64,000 nt of DNA from Lachnospira sp. UBA3790 (GTDB lineage: Bacteria; Bacillota; Clostridia; Lachnospirales; Lachnospiraceae). Made by a program: the position numbers and the translations under genes. Below the pieces are notes generated by a model that did no database searches, had not been told where the DNA came from, and was given only the letters and a program-made list of their open reading frames with translations. The stretch's first letter is position 1, and the number at the start of each line of letters is the position of its first letter. The stretch lies in the NCBI GenBank assembly GCA_002369135.1, contig DFEY01000003.1, positions 518,338 through 582,337 on the forward strand. The letters are read 5' to 3'. Shown piece by piece: positions 7,281 to 14,497 of this stretch.

Positions 7281-8453
7281 ATGAAAATTGGAATTTTAGG
7301 TGGAACTTTTGATCCAATTCACAATGCACATATTGAGATTGCAAAGAACGCGTTGGAGCAGTTCAAACTTGATAAGGTTTGGATTATGCCAACACCCAAT
7401 CCACCGCACAAAGACAAAGAAAATATCACATCTGTAGAAGACAGAGTGAATATGATTAAGTTAGCCATTGAACATATTAATGGCTTAGAACTTTGTGATT
7501 ATGAAATAAAAAAAGAAGGTAAAGTTTATTCGGCGGATACTTTGACGGAGTTAAAAGAACTTTACCCGAATGATAAGTTTTATTTTATTATTGGAAGTGA
7601 TTCGCTAGAAAGTTTTTCTAGTTGGCGAAGACCTGAAGTTATTGTTGATAAAGCACAGCTTTTAGTTGTAAAACGTGGCGAAAAAGGATCTGATTTAGAC
7701 TTTGAAAAATTAGTGGCTGAACTAGAAGATAAATTTGAAATAATGATTCCAAGTATTGCAATGGATGAGATGTATGAATCATCTACAGAGATAAGAATAG
7801 GCGAGCAAAACTCAGAACATTCTGTTCCAGATAAAGTATATAAATATATACTGGAACATAATTTATACAAAGAAAAAGTAAATGAAGCTTGGTCCGTTGC
7901 AAAGATTAAAGGTGATTTACTAAAGCGTTTAAACTCACATAGATATCAGCACACATTAGGTGTAGCAGATACTGCTGTTAAGATGGCAGAAGCCTTTAAT
8001 GTTAACCCAAACCAGGCATACTTAGCTGGAATACTGCACGATTGTGCGAAATATTTCGACGATACAGAGCTTTTAAGCATATGTGCTGAGAATGACGTAA
8101 AAGTCACACAAATTGAGCAAAAAAAGCCGTTTTTATTGCATGCTAAGGTGGGTGTGATAGTTGCAAAAGAGCGATATCATATAACAGATAAAGAAGTATT
8201 GGACGCAGTTTTATGGCATACCACAGGTAAGGCAGAAATGAGTGATTTGGAGAAGATTATCTTTGCCGCGGACTATATTGAGCCAGGCAGAAAAGATCTT
8301 CCAAGGTTAGATTATTTAAGAGACATTTCGACAAAGGATTTGGATTTGTTGGTTAAATGTATTCTTGAAAATATGATGGAATACTTAAAATCAACAAATG
8401 AAGAAATAGAAGAACACACACTAGAAGCATATAATTATTATAAGGAGATTTAA
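7281..8453 (+). CDS. nadD: nicotinate-nucleotide adenylyltransferase fused to YqeK HD-domain hydrolase
   Basis: One 390-residue frame holds two enzymes. Residues 1-200 are NadD: GGTFDPIHNAH nucleotide-binding motif, SSWRRPEVI, and ESSTEIR near 167-172; it adenylates nicotinate mononucleotide in NAD synthesis. Residues about 207-390 are a YqeK-type HD phosphohydrolase: His224, the HD pair His253-Asp254, His287, His313 and Asp331 are the expected metal ligands. YqeK family enzymes symmetrically cleave diadenosine tetraphosphate. In Bacillus subtilis these are two adjacent genes (yqeJ, yqeK) followed by rsfS; here the order is kept but the first two are fused. The start is 7 bases after obgE. 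Confidence 0.93.
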   Translation: MKIGILGGTFDPIHNAHIEIAKNALEQFKLDKVWIMPTPNPPHKDKENITSVEDRVNMIKLAIEHINGLELCDYEIKKEGKVYSADTLTELKELYPNDKFYFIIGSDSLESFSSWRRPEVIVDKAQLLVVKRGEKGSDLDFEKLVAELEDKFEIMIPSIAMDEMYESSTEIRIGEQNSEHSVPDKVYKYILEHNLYKEKVNEAWSVAKIKGDLLKRLNSHRYQHTLGVADTAVKMAEAFNVNPNQAYLAGILHDCAKYFDDTELLSICAENDVKVTQIEQKKPFLLHAKVGVIVAKERYHITDKEVLDAVLWHTTGKAEMSDLEKIIFAADYIEPGRKDLPRLDYLRDISTKDLDLLVKCILENMMEYLKSTNEEIEEHTLEAYNYYKEI

Positions 8454-8463
8454 AACGAGACAT

Positions 8464-8811
8464 ATGGATTCAAAACAGATTGCAAAAATAGCATTTGATG
8501 CATTAGAAGACAAGAAGGGTGTGAATATCAAGATAATTGATATTTCAAACATTTCAATTTTAGCTGACTACTTTATTATTGCTGGTGGTACAAATGAAAA
8601 CCAAGTAAAGGCTTTGGCTGACAATGTGGAAGAGGAATTGGCGAAGGTCGATATAACTCCAAAACAGATTGAGGGTTACAACAATGCCAACTGGATTTTA
8701 ATGGATTATCAAGATGTTATTATTCATATATTCAACGAACAAGATAGATTGTTCTTTGACTTGGAAAGAATTTGGTCAGACGGTAACGAGATAAACGGCA
8801 CTGACCTATAA
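8464..8811 (+). CDS. rsfS: ribosomal silencing factor RsfS
   Basis: A 115-residue member of the RsfS/Iojap family, with the typical ISNISILADYFIIAGGTNENQVKAL core and WILMDYQDVIIHIFN segment. RsfS binds L14 and blocks subunit joining when nutrients are scarce. Its position directly behind nadD-yqeK matches the yqeJ-yqeK-yqeL order of B. subtilis. No strong ribosome binding site sits immediately upstream (the nearest AAGGAG is inside the end of the previous gene), so it may be translated by coupling. Confidence 0.93.
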   Translation: MDSKQIAKIAFDALEDKKGVNIKIIDISNISILADYFIIAGGTNENQVKALADNVEEELAKVDITPKQIEGYNNANWILMDYQDVIIHIFNEQDRLFFDLERIWSDGNEINGTDL

Positions 8812-8826
8812 GAAGAAGGTGAAATT

Positions 8827-10029
8827 ATGGAAAGACCAATGGTACCAATTACATTATTAACAGGATATTTGGGTGCGGGCAAAACTACACTTTTAAACGA
8901 AGTGCTCGCAAACCAAGAGGGCTACAAAGTAGCTGTTATTGTAAATGATATAGGTGAAGTAAATATTGATGCATCACTTATCGCCAAGGGTGGCGAAGTG
9001 ACAATGGCAGACAACAATTTAGTTCCGCTTACAAACGGTTGTATTTGTTGTACATTGAATGAAGATTTGATTAACCAGATTCTTGATTTGATTCAGACTG
9101 GCAAATTTGACTATATCATGATTGAGGCAAGTGGTATTTGTGAACCAATTCCAATCGCTCAGTCAATTGCAGTTTTAGATGGATCATTTGATCCTAACGC
9201 TAAGATCGCAAAGCTCGATAATATTGTAAGTGTGGTCGATGTAGCCAGACTAGCTGATGAATTCGGCTGTGGTGAAAAGTTGTTAGACGATGATGTAGAA
9301 GATGAAGACATCGAAAGTCTTATCATCCAGCAGATTGAGTTTTGTAATACAATTATCCTTAACAAGGTTGATACAGTATCTGAAGAACAACTTGAGACTG
9401 TTAAATCAATTATTAGAAAACTTCAGCCTAAAGCAAAGATTATAGAGACTAATTATTGTAAAGTTCCATGTTCTGAGATTTTAAATACAGGAAGATTTGA
9501 TTTTGAACAGGCAAGTCTTTCAGCTGGTTGGGTCGGGGAGTTAGATGCAGAAGTGGAAGAGACTGAGCATCACGACCACGAAGAACATCATCACGAGCAC
9601 GGACATCATCATGGACACGGTCATCATCACCATCATCACGATGGCGACCACGGCCATGAAGAAGAATACGGTATCGATACATTTGTATATTATAAACGTG
9701 ATCCATTCACAAAAGAAGGTTTTGAGAACTTTGTCGAAAACTATCCAGAGGGAGTTATCCGTACAAAGGGAATTGTATGGGTAATTGAAAACAACGACAT
9801 GGCTTATATGTTTGAACAGGCCGGAAAGCAAGTCGGAATCCAACAAGCTGGTCAATGGGTCGCTACCGCTCCAAAGGAAACGCAAGAGCAAATGAAAGTA
9901 GAAGACCCAACTTTAGTTCGCGACTGGGACGAAGAAATAGGTGATAGAATGGTTAAACTTGTTTTCATTGGAAAAGATATGGATAAAGATGAAATAATAA
10001 AGAGACTAAATAAGTGTTTAGCTATTTAA
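8827..10029 (+). CDS. CobW/P47K-family GTPase with histidine-rich metal-binding loop
   Basis: A 400-residue G3E-family GTPase. Walker A GYLGAGKT lies at 13-20, the family metal motif GCICCTL at 71-77 and NKVD at 179-182, and a CobW C-terminal domain follows (about 285-400). Between the domains is a histidine-rich segment at about 248-277, with 18 His in 30 residues, a probable metal sponge. COG0523 proteins with such loops act as metallochaperones, commonly for zinc; zinc rather than nickel or cobalt is inference. No Zur-box-like site was recognised upstream. The gene lies 15 bases after rsfS and is probably co-transcribed, which is a little unusual because zinc GTPases are often with Zur-regulated genes. 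Confidence 0.88.
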   Translation: MERPMVPITLLTGYLGAGKTTLLNEVLANQEGYKVAVIVNDIGEVNIDASLIAKGGEVTMADNNLVPLTNGCICCTLNEDLINQILDLIQTGKFDYIMIEASGICEPIPIAQSIAVLDGSFDPNAKIAKLDNIVSVVDVARLADEFGCGEKLLDDDVEDEDIESLIIQQIEFCNTIILNKVDTVSEEQLETVKSIIRKLQPKAKIIETNYCKVPCSEILNTGRFDFEQASLSAGWVGELDAEVEETEHHDHEEHHHEHGHHHGHGHHHHHHDGDHGHEEEYGIDTFVYYKRDPFTKEGFENFVENYPEGVIRTKGIVWVIENNDMAYMFEQAGKQVGIQQAGQWVATAPKETQEQMKVEDPTLVRDWDEEIGDRMVKLVFIGKDMDKDEIIKRLNKCLAI

Positions 10030-10034
10030 GATAT

Positions 10035-10065
10035 AAACCCACATTAATGTGTGGGTTTTATTTTT
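10035..10065 (+). terminator. intrinsic terminator after the CobW-type GTPase
   Basis: AAACCCACA (10035-10043) pairs perfectly with TGTGGGTTT (10050-10058), followed by TATTTTTATT. Confidence 0.85.
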
Positions 10066-10085
10066 ATTATTTTTTATGATATTAT
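10057..10085 (+). promoter_or_regulatory. candidate extended -10 promoter for the DUF4234 gene
   Basis: -10 TATTAT at 10080-10085 preceded by TGA, with a weak -35 TTTATT at 10057-10062 and a 17-base spacer. The -35 lies in the T-tract of the preceding terminator. Confidence 0.4.
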
Positions 10086-10117
10086 TTATATAGAATTAAC
10101 GGGAGGGATTTTTTACT

Positions 10118-11224
10118 ATGAATAAATTTTCAAATTTCATTTCGAATACTTTAGAAAAAATTCAATTCAAAAAAATTAGAGTGGCAGGTATATCTACGAT
10201 AGCCGTTTCTATATTTTTAATGTTTTTAACCATCTATATGCCTTTATCTTCAGGATATAGTTCAGGGCTTATTGCTTCTGTAATTAATTTTCTTTCGATG
10301 GCTGTTTTGATTATGTTACTTATCTTTGTAAGTGCTAACAGTGATTTTAATACATTTTTTGTTACTATTATTCTTTACGGACTTCTTGCTGTAATTAGCC
10401 TTGTGGTAACAGTATTAAATTTCATCGATTATATTGATATTTACAAAAAAGGCATTGAAGCATCATATTTGATATCAGATAGCAAACAGTTTTTAACAAT
10501 GAATATGGTGTTATATATTTTAGATGTTATTAGTTTTATTGCACTTATTGTTGCAATAGTTTTCTTGTTAATTGATATTAAAAAGAGGAAAGCATCTAAT
10601 AGCAAAATATCATTTATGATTCCTTTATTAATATTTGTAGGTAATTTTGTTATTAATTTAGTTTATTTGATTTTAGTATTATCTTTTGGTTTCAAATATT
10701 CAATGTTGCAGAGTATTACAGCTCTCATTATTTCAGCTAGTTGGGTAATTATTACTGCATATTTAGAAACAAGACCTAAAGTTACTGCTGATCATATGAG
10801 ACAGAGTGGCGGAGTAGTCAATAATGCAGATTATAATGCTTCACTTAAAGAAAATAAGGATTATCATTATATAAATACTGGAATAGGTCTCCATTTCTTC
10901 TTAATTATAATTACTTGCGGTATATGGAATTATATCGGAATATTTAAAATTACTAGATACTTAAGTAGTATGAATAAGGAGTACTATAGAGATCCAATTA
11001 CAAAGTTATTACTATTTATGTTTATTCCATTTTATAGTTACTATTGGTATTATAAATCAGGTGTGATTGTAGATCGTTTAAACAAAAGATCAAATGGGAA
11101 GTCTGGAGCATTGCTTTGTATTTTAAGCATCTTTTTCCCAGGTGCATCATTCTTAGTTTTGATTAATAAAGCTCAAGAACTAGAATTTACAATGCCACCT
11201 CAAGATACTAATTCAGTACTATAA
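10118..11224 (+). CDS. multi-pass membrane protein with C-terminal DUF4234 domain
   Basis: A 368-residue integral membrane protein. The N-terminal ~230 residues contain about six hydrophobic segments with short polar loops. After a soluble linker, the C-terminal part shows the DUF4234 pattern (ITCGIWNYIGIFKITRYL, then PFYSYYWYYKSG, then IFFPGASFLVLINKAQ), with about three further membrane segments. The function of DUF4234 is unknown. A good site (GGGAGGG at 10101-10107) precedes the ATG. It is a single-gene unit, bounded by terminators on both sides and convergent with lexA. Confidence 0.8.
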   Translation: MNKFSNFISNTLEKIQFKKIRVAGISTIAVSIFLMFLTIYMPLSSGYSSGLIASVINFLSMAVLIMLLIFVSANSDFNTFFVTIILYGLLAVISLVVTVLNFIDYIDIYKKGIEASYLISDSKQFLTMNMVLYILDVISFIALIVAIVFLLIDIKKRKASNSKISFMIPLLIFVGNFVINLVYLILVLSFGFKYSMLQSITALIISASWVIITAYLETRPKVTADHMRQSGGVVNNADYNASLKENKDYHYINTGIGLHFFLIIITCGIWNYIGIFKITRYLSSMNKEYYRDPITKLLLFMFIPFYSYYWYYKSGVIVDRLNKRSNGKSGALLCILSIFFPGASFLVLINKAQELEFTMPPQDTNSVL

Positions 11225-11237
11225 TTAAAATCAAAAT

Positions 11238-11268
11238 AAAAAGAGCATCAATAAGATGCTCTTTTTTT
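11238..11268. terminator. bidirectional terminator between DUF4234 gene and lexA
   Basis: AAAGAGCATC and GATGCTCTTT form a stem with loop AATAA. There are seven T on the + side (11262-11268) and an A-rich stretch on the other side that gives a T-tract on the - strand. It can serve both convergent genes. Confidence 0.85.
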
Positions 11269-11281
11269 ATATCATATTTTT

Positions 11282-11902
11282 TTAAATAATATTTGGTCTA
11301 TAAAGTGAATATACCTTTCCGACAATCTGACAATCAGTACAAATGATTGGCTCATAATCATCATTCTCAGGCTGGAGTCTAATGTGATCAGATTCCTTGT
11401 AGAATCTTTTAACTGTAACCGAATCTTCTAATAGTGCAACAACTATATCACCATTATTTGCAGTATCAGTTTTTTCTACAATCAAATAGTCTCCTTCAAA
11501 GAATCCAACATTTATCATACTGTCGCCATGAACTTTAAGAATAAATGTATCTTTATTTGGAAGAAACTCTGTAGGAATAGCAAAGTAGTTTTCAATATTC
11601 TCTACAGCAAGTAGTGGTTCGCCTGCAGCTACACGTCCGACGATAGGGATGTTTGAAATCTCTCTTCTAGAAATAGCAAATTCATCATCATCCACAATTT
11701 CAATAGCTCTAGTTTTAGATGAATCTCTTTTAATATACCCATTTTCTTCTAGAGTATTAAGATGAGAGTGAACAGAAGAAGTAGAGCTTAGTCCAACTTT
11801 TTCACAAATCTCTCGAACAGTAGGTGGGTAACCTTTTCTTAATATTTCTTCCTTAATATAATCTAATATTTCTTGCTGTTTAGCAGATATTTTTCCAGGC
11901 AT
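11282..11902 (-). CDS. lexA: LexA SOS repressor
   Basis: A 206-residue LexA. It has a winged helix DNA-binding domain (1-65; PTVREICEKVGLSSTSSVHSHL), self-cleavage site Ala93-Gly94 in GRVAAGEPLLAV, and catalytic Ser128 (HGDSMI) and Lys165 (VTVKRF) of the S24 peptidase domain. All residues needed for RecA-stimulated autocleavage are present. The AAGGAGG site lies at 11911-11917. It is divergent from a yneA-like gene as in B. subtilis, with LexA-box-like sites in the shared intergenic region. LexA is therefore expected to control at least its divergent neighbour. Confidence 0.97.
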   Translation of the reverse strand: MPGKISAKQQEILDYIKEEILRKGYPPTVREICEKVGLSSTSSVHSHLNTLEENGYIKRDSSKTRAIEIVDDDEFAISRREISNIPIVGRVAAGEPLLAVENIENYFAIPTEFLPNKDTFILKVHGDSMINVGFFEGDYLIVEKTDTANNGDIVVALLEDSVTVKRFYKESDHIRLQPENDDYEPIICTDCQIVGKVYSLYRPNII

Positions 11903-11921
11903 TTAATATACCTCCTTATTC

Positions 11922-11945
11922 AACTGTACCATTTATTGTACTGTT
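11922..11945. repeat. imperfect inverted repeat in the lexA 5' leader
   Basis: AACTGTAC (11922-11929) and GTACTGTT (11938-11945) are inverted copies with one mismatch, separated by 8 bases, just inside the predicted lexA transcript start. It does not match the standard Firmicutes SOS box. It could be an operator or simply an mRNA stem. Confidence 0.4.
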
Positions 11946-11954
11946 CTTATGTTA

Positions 11955-11984
11955 ATCTTAACACAGTTAAAAAAGGGATGTCAA
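11955..11984 (-). promoter_or_regulatory. lexA promoter
   Basis: Reading the - strand: TTGACA at 11984-11979, an 18-base spacer, TAAGAT at 11960-11955. The LexA-like box at 11993-12006 lies just upstream of its -35. Confidence 0.5.
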
Positions 11985-11992
11985 GAAAAAAT

Positions 11993-12006
11993 CGAACAAA
12001 TATTCG
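11993..12006. promoter_or_regulatory. LexA box 1 (SOS operator)
   Basis: CGAACAAATATTCG, a near-palindrome close to the Firmicutes SOS consensus CGAACRNRYGTTYC. It lies between the lexA and yneA promoters and could affect either. Confidence 0.6.
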
Positions 12007-12015
12007 AAAAAAGTA

Positions 12016-12044
12016 TTGACAAACATCTGTTCGAATATTATACT
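12016..12044 (+). promoter_or_regulatory. yneA promoter
   Basis: TTGACA at 12016-12021, a 17-base spacer and TATACT at 12039-12044, a near-consensus sigma-A promoter. LexA box 2 occupies the spacer next to the -35, and box 3 lies just downstream of the predicted start near 12051. Confidence 0.8.
12020..12033. promoter_or_regulatory. LexA box 2 (SOS operator)
   Basis: On the - strand it reads CGAACAGATGTTTG, matching CGAACRNRYGTTYC at all but the last base. It sits in the -35/-10 spacer of the yneA promoter. Confidence 0.75.
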
Positions 12045-12057
12045 AAATACAAGAAAA

Positions 12058-12071
12058 CGAACAAATGTTCC
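12058..12071. promoter_or_regulatory. LexA box 3 (perfect SOS operator)
   Basis: CGAACAAATGTTCC fits the Firmicutes SOS consensus CGAACRNRYGTTYC at every position. It begins about 7 bases after the predicted yneA transcription start, a good place to block RNA polymerase. Confidence 0.88.
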
Positions 12072-12101
12072 CATATAATTATAATAGTGTGGAGGTCAGA
12101 T

Positions 12102-12416
12102 ATGAGAACTATTACAAAGAAAAAATCCTATTTAATAATGACTGCAGTATTTGCGATTGTTATCGTAATCATGTTGGGAGTTAAATTTGTAGATGCTAGT
12201 GATAGCGCTAATACACCTAAGTATAAGTACTATACAAGCTATAAAATCCAGGAGAACGATACATTGACTAGTATTGCAGAAGAATATACTAAAGGTACAG
12301 ATGTATCAATTAAAGACTATATAAGCGATTTAAAGAATGATAATAGATTGAAAGATGATGAGATCACAGAAGGTGAGAACTTAATCATTTCATATTATTC
12401 TGATATTGCAAAATAA
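12102..12416 (+). CDS. yneA: YneA-like SOS-induced cell division suppressor (TM + LysM)
   Basis: A 104-residue protein with a basic N-terminus, one membrane segment at about 9-28 and an extracellular LysM-type domain from about 42 (YTSYKIQENDTLTSIAEEY). Length, topology, LysM domain and the divergent position next to lexA all match B. subtilis YneA, which delays division during the SOS response. The ATG at 12102 follows GGAGG at 12091-12095; the longer open frame back to 11949 runs through the promoter and operators and is not credible. Orthology is inferred from architecture and synteny, as YneA proteins diverge strongly in sequence. It is expected to be LexA-repressed. Confidence 0.85.
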   Translation: MRTITKKKSYLIMTAVFAIVIVIMLGVKFVDASDSANTPKYKYYTSYKIQENDTLTSIAEEYTKGTDVSIKDYISDLKNDNRLKDDEITEGENLIISYYSDIAK

Positions 12417-12490
12417 TCATTTTTATATTTCTCTTTTTGTTAAGTTACAATGACATATTGTTTCTTATAATTACTACCTTTTTTCTTTAA

Positions 12491-12527
12491 AAAAGATGCT
12501 ATCCAGTTTATCTGGTTAGCATCTTTT
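12491..12527. terminator. bidirectional terminator between yneA and the recombinase gene
   Basis: Arms AAAAGATGCTATCCAG (12491-12506) and CTGGTTAGCATCTTTT (12512-12527) pair at 15 of 16 positions with a 5-base loop, and A/T tracts flank both sides. It lies between convergent genes. Confidence 0.85.
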
Positions 12528-12530
12528 ACT

Positions 12531-13583
12531 TTAATCTTTTCTAAGTTTAACAGCATTTCTGGCTTTACGCCTTCGTTCATCCTCAATAGCTGCATAATGT
12601 TTCTTTGTAGTATTTACATCTTTATGGCCTAACACATCAGCTACTAAGTATATATCACCTGTTTCACGGTAAAGTGCAGTGCCATAAGTGCTTCTAAGCT
12701 TATGTGGTGTAATCTTCTTTAAGTTTGTAACAAGAGAAGAGTACTTCTTAACTAGATTTTCAACTGCACGTACACCGATACGTCTTTTCTGTAAAGATAA
12801 GAAGAGAGCATTTTCGTGTCCGGCCTGAGTAACTATATGTTTTCTTTCTTCGATATAGTCTCTTAAAGCTTTTTCAACTTCTTCGCCAAAGTAAACAACA
12901 GTTTCGTATCCACCTTTTCGTCTGATCTTAACACCAGAGTTCTTAAAGTCTATATCATTTATATCTATTCCAACACACTCTGATACACGCATTCCTGTAC
13001 CAAGCAGAAGCGTTAGTATAGCCACATCTCTAGTTTTAGTTTTTCCGTGGAACCTTTGCTGTGACTTAGTAAGTTTATCACCTTTATCTACCTCATCTAA
13101 CAAATCAGCCACTTCATCGGCATCCAAACGAACGATCTCTTTTTGATGTAGTTTAGGTAACTCTACTATAGCTGCTGGATTGTTTTTGATCTTTTCTTTT
13201 TTATAAAAGTAGCGGTAGAGTGTGCGTAAACAAGCTAATTTACGCTTAATTCCACGTTCAGAATTTCTGTGTAATTTTCCGTTCTCATCTTTATAAAGCT
13301 TTAAATACTCTAAATATTCTTCAATATCAGTAGAAGTAACTCTATCTAGCATGTCTAAATCAAAATCAACCACGTCTTTATTCTTAAATGATGGATTATA
13401 TTCATGCATATAGTTGAAAAAAACAACTAAATCATAGCCATAAGCTATACGTGTACGGCTAGAAGTAGTGGGTTCAATTCCCCTAAAGAATTCGCCACAA
13501 AATCTAGGAAGTTTCATTCTTAACTCCCTAAGTTTTAATTCATTGTTAATATCCACTTGATCATGATAATTTGTAGCATCCAT
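12531..13583 (-). CDS. tyrosine recombinase, XerC/D/S-like
   Basis: A 350-residue tyrosine recombinase with all active-site residues: Arg199 (GTGMRVSE), Lys223 (RRKGG), His294 and Arg297 (TPHKLRSTYG), His320 (LGHKDV) and nucleophile Tyr330 (KKHYAA). The N-terminal SAM-like core-binding domain covers about 25-140. At 350 residues it is longer than XerC/XerD (~300) and has a short insert before the catalytic Arg, features reminiscent of XerS from streptococci. It is coupled to ttcA by a TAATG overlap. There are no att repeats, phage genes or cargo around it, so a housekeeping chromosome dimer-resolution role is more likely than mobile-element integration; the partner site is not in view. Confidence 0.85.
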   Translation of the reverse strand: MDATNYHDQVDINNELKLRELRMKLPRFCGEFFRGIEPTTSSRTRIAYGYDLVVFFNYMHEYNPSFKNKDVVDFDLDMLDRVTSTDIEEYLEYLKLYKDENGKLHRNSERGIKRKLACLRTLYRYFYKKEKIKNNPAAIVELPKLHQKEIVRLDADEVADLLDEVDKGDKLTKSQQRFHGKTKTRDVAILTLLLGTGMRVSECVGIDINDIDFKNSGVKIRRKGGYETVVYFGEEVEKALRDYIEERKHIVTQAGHENALFLSLQKRRIGVRAVENLVKKYSSLVTNLKKITPHKLRSTYGTALYRETGDIYLVADVLGHKDVNTTKKHYAAIEDERRRKARNAVKLRKD

Positions 13584-14290
13584 TATTCTTCAAAACCTCC
13601 GTTTAGAATAGCAGTAAAGAATCTATCTTTAACACCTGGGTTTTCATTGTTTAACTGTCTGAGCAAGTTTTTAACATATTCGCGCTTAGTATGACCGTCT
13701 ATATCACATTGTGGTTTGCTGACTGGTAGTTCATATTTATTCTGAAATCCAATAACATCCATCTCTGGAACATACATAAGTGGTCTGATAAGTGTTAAAT
13801 CCATTCGATCTAGATAAGTTACAGGTTTAAATGAATGAAAACGTCCCTCATATATCAAACTTAAAAGCATAGTCTCAATAATATCGTCTTTATGGTGAGC
13901 AAAAGCTGTTTTATTACATCCTAACTCTTTAGCCTTTTCATTTAGTGAACCCTTACGCATTTTTGAGCAAAGAGAGCAGGGGTTCGTTTCACCACGTTGT
14001 TCAAACACTATATTTCTAATATCAGTCTTAATAACATGATATTCTACATCTAATTCATCACATAAGTCTTTAACTTTGCTAAAATCCATCTCACCATTAG
14101 TTAAATCAACTGTAATAGCAATCAATTCGAACCTTTTTGGGTAGAACCTACGTAGACCTGCAAGAGCATACAACAAACAAAGGGAATCTTTGCCGCCAGA
14201 GATTCCAATTGCAATTTTATCTCCGTCTTGAATCATATCGTAGTCGGAGATAGCACGTCTTGTATAACTATATAACTGTTGTAGTTCCAT
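13583..14290 (-). CDS. ttcA: TtcA/TilS-family tRNA thiolation protein
   Basis: A 235-residue PP-loop ATPase with SGGKDS (about 31-36) and the CSLCSKMRKG motif supplying the CxxC pair used for an iron-sulfur cluster or persulfide in TtcA. There is also a TAFAHHKDDIIETML segment typical of the TtcA branch. TtcA makes 2-thiocytidine at position 32 of some tRNAs. The Firmicutes homologue is less studied, so the exact tRNA target is inference. It shares a TAATG stop/start with the downstream recombinase. Confidence 0.85.
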   Translation of the reverse strand: MELQQLYSYTRRAISDYDMIQDGDKIAIGISGGKDSLCLLYALAGLRRFYPKRFELIAITVDLTNGEMDFSKVKDLCDELDVEYHVIKTDIRNIVFEQRGETNPCSLCSKMRKGSLNEKAKELGCNKTAFAHHKDDIIETMLLSLIYEGRFHSFKPVTYLDRMDLTLIRPLMYVPEMDVIGFQNKYELPVSKPQCDIDGHTKREYVKNLLRQLNNENPGVKDRFFTAILNGGFEE

Positions 14291-14359
14291 AAAAACCTCA
14301 AAAATATATAAAAATAGCCACTAAAGTAGTGGTACATATCTTGTCTAAAACCTTTAATT

Positions 14360-14388
14360 ATTCTAACATAACTATTCGCAAAACACAA
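14360..14388 (-). promoter_or_regulatory. candidate extended -10 promoter for ttcA-xer
   Basis: - strand: TTGTGT (14388-14383), a 17-base spacer, TAGAAT (14365-14360) with TGT just upstream. A 6-bp hairpin, CCACTA/TAGTGG (14314-14328), lies in the leader before the ttcA start. Confidence 0.5.
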
Positions 14389-14409
14389 GTTTAACGAAGA
14401 AACATATAT

Positions 14410-14449
14410 AAAAAATAGTGCTGGAACCCCCATAAATACTGGGAATACC
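14410..14449 (-). terminator. possible terminator after rluD
   Basis: - strand GGTATTCCCA pairs with TGGGGGTTCC (two G-U, one mismatch) around a 7-base loop. A run of six T follows 7 bases later. The 207-base gap 14291-14497 otherwise holds only the ttcA promoter and leader. Confidence 0.35.
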
Positions 14450-14497
14450 TAAAAATGGCTGTTTTTCATTAAATTGTTATTCTAACGTTATTTACTG

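Noticed and set aside
9449..9891. Open frames opposite the CobW-type gene (85 and 116 residues)
   Set aside because: They mirror the His-rich codons on the opposite strand, have no ribosome binding site and overlap a clear gene.
11949..12101. N-terminal extension of the yneA frame
   Set aside because: It covers the promoter and all three LexA boxes; the ATG at 12102 has a proper binding site and gives a normal YneA length.
12531..14290. Possible mobile element or integron around the tyrosine recombinase
   Set aside because: There are no att sites, cassettes, phage genes or base-composition change; neighbours are core genes.
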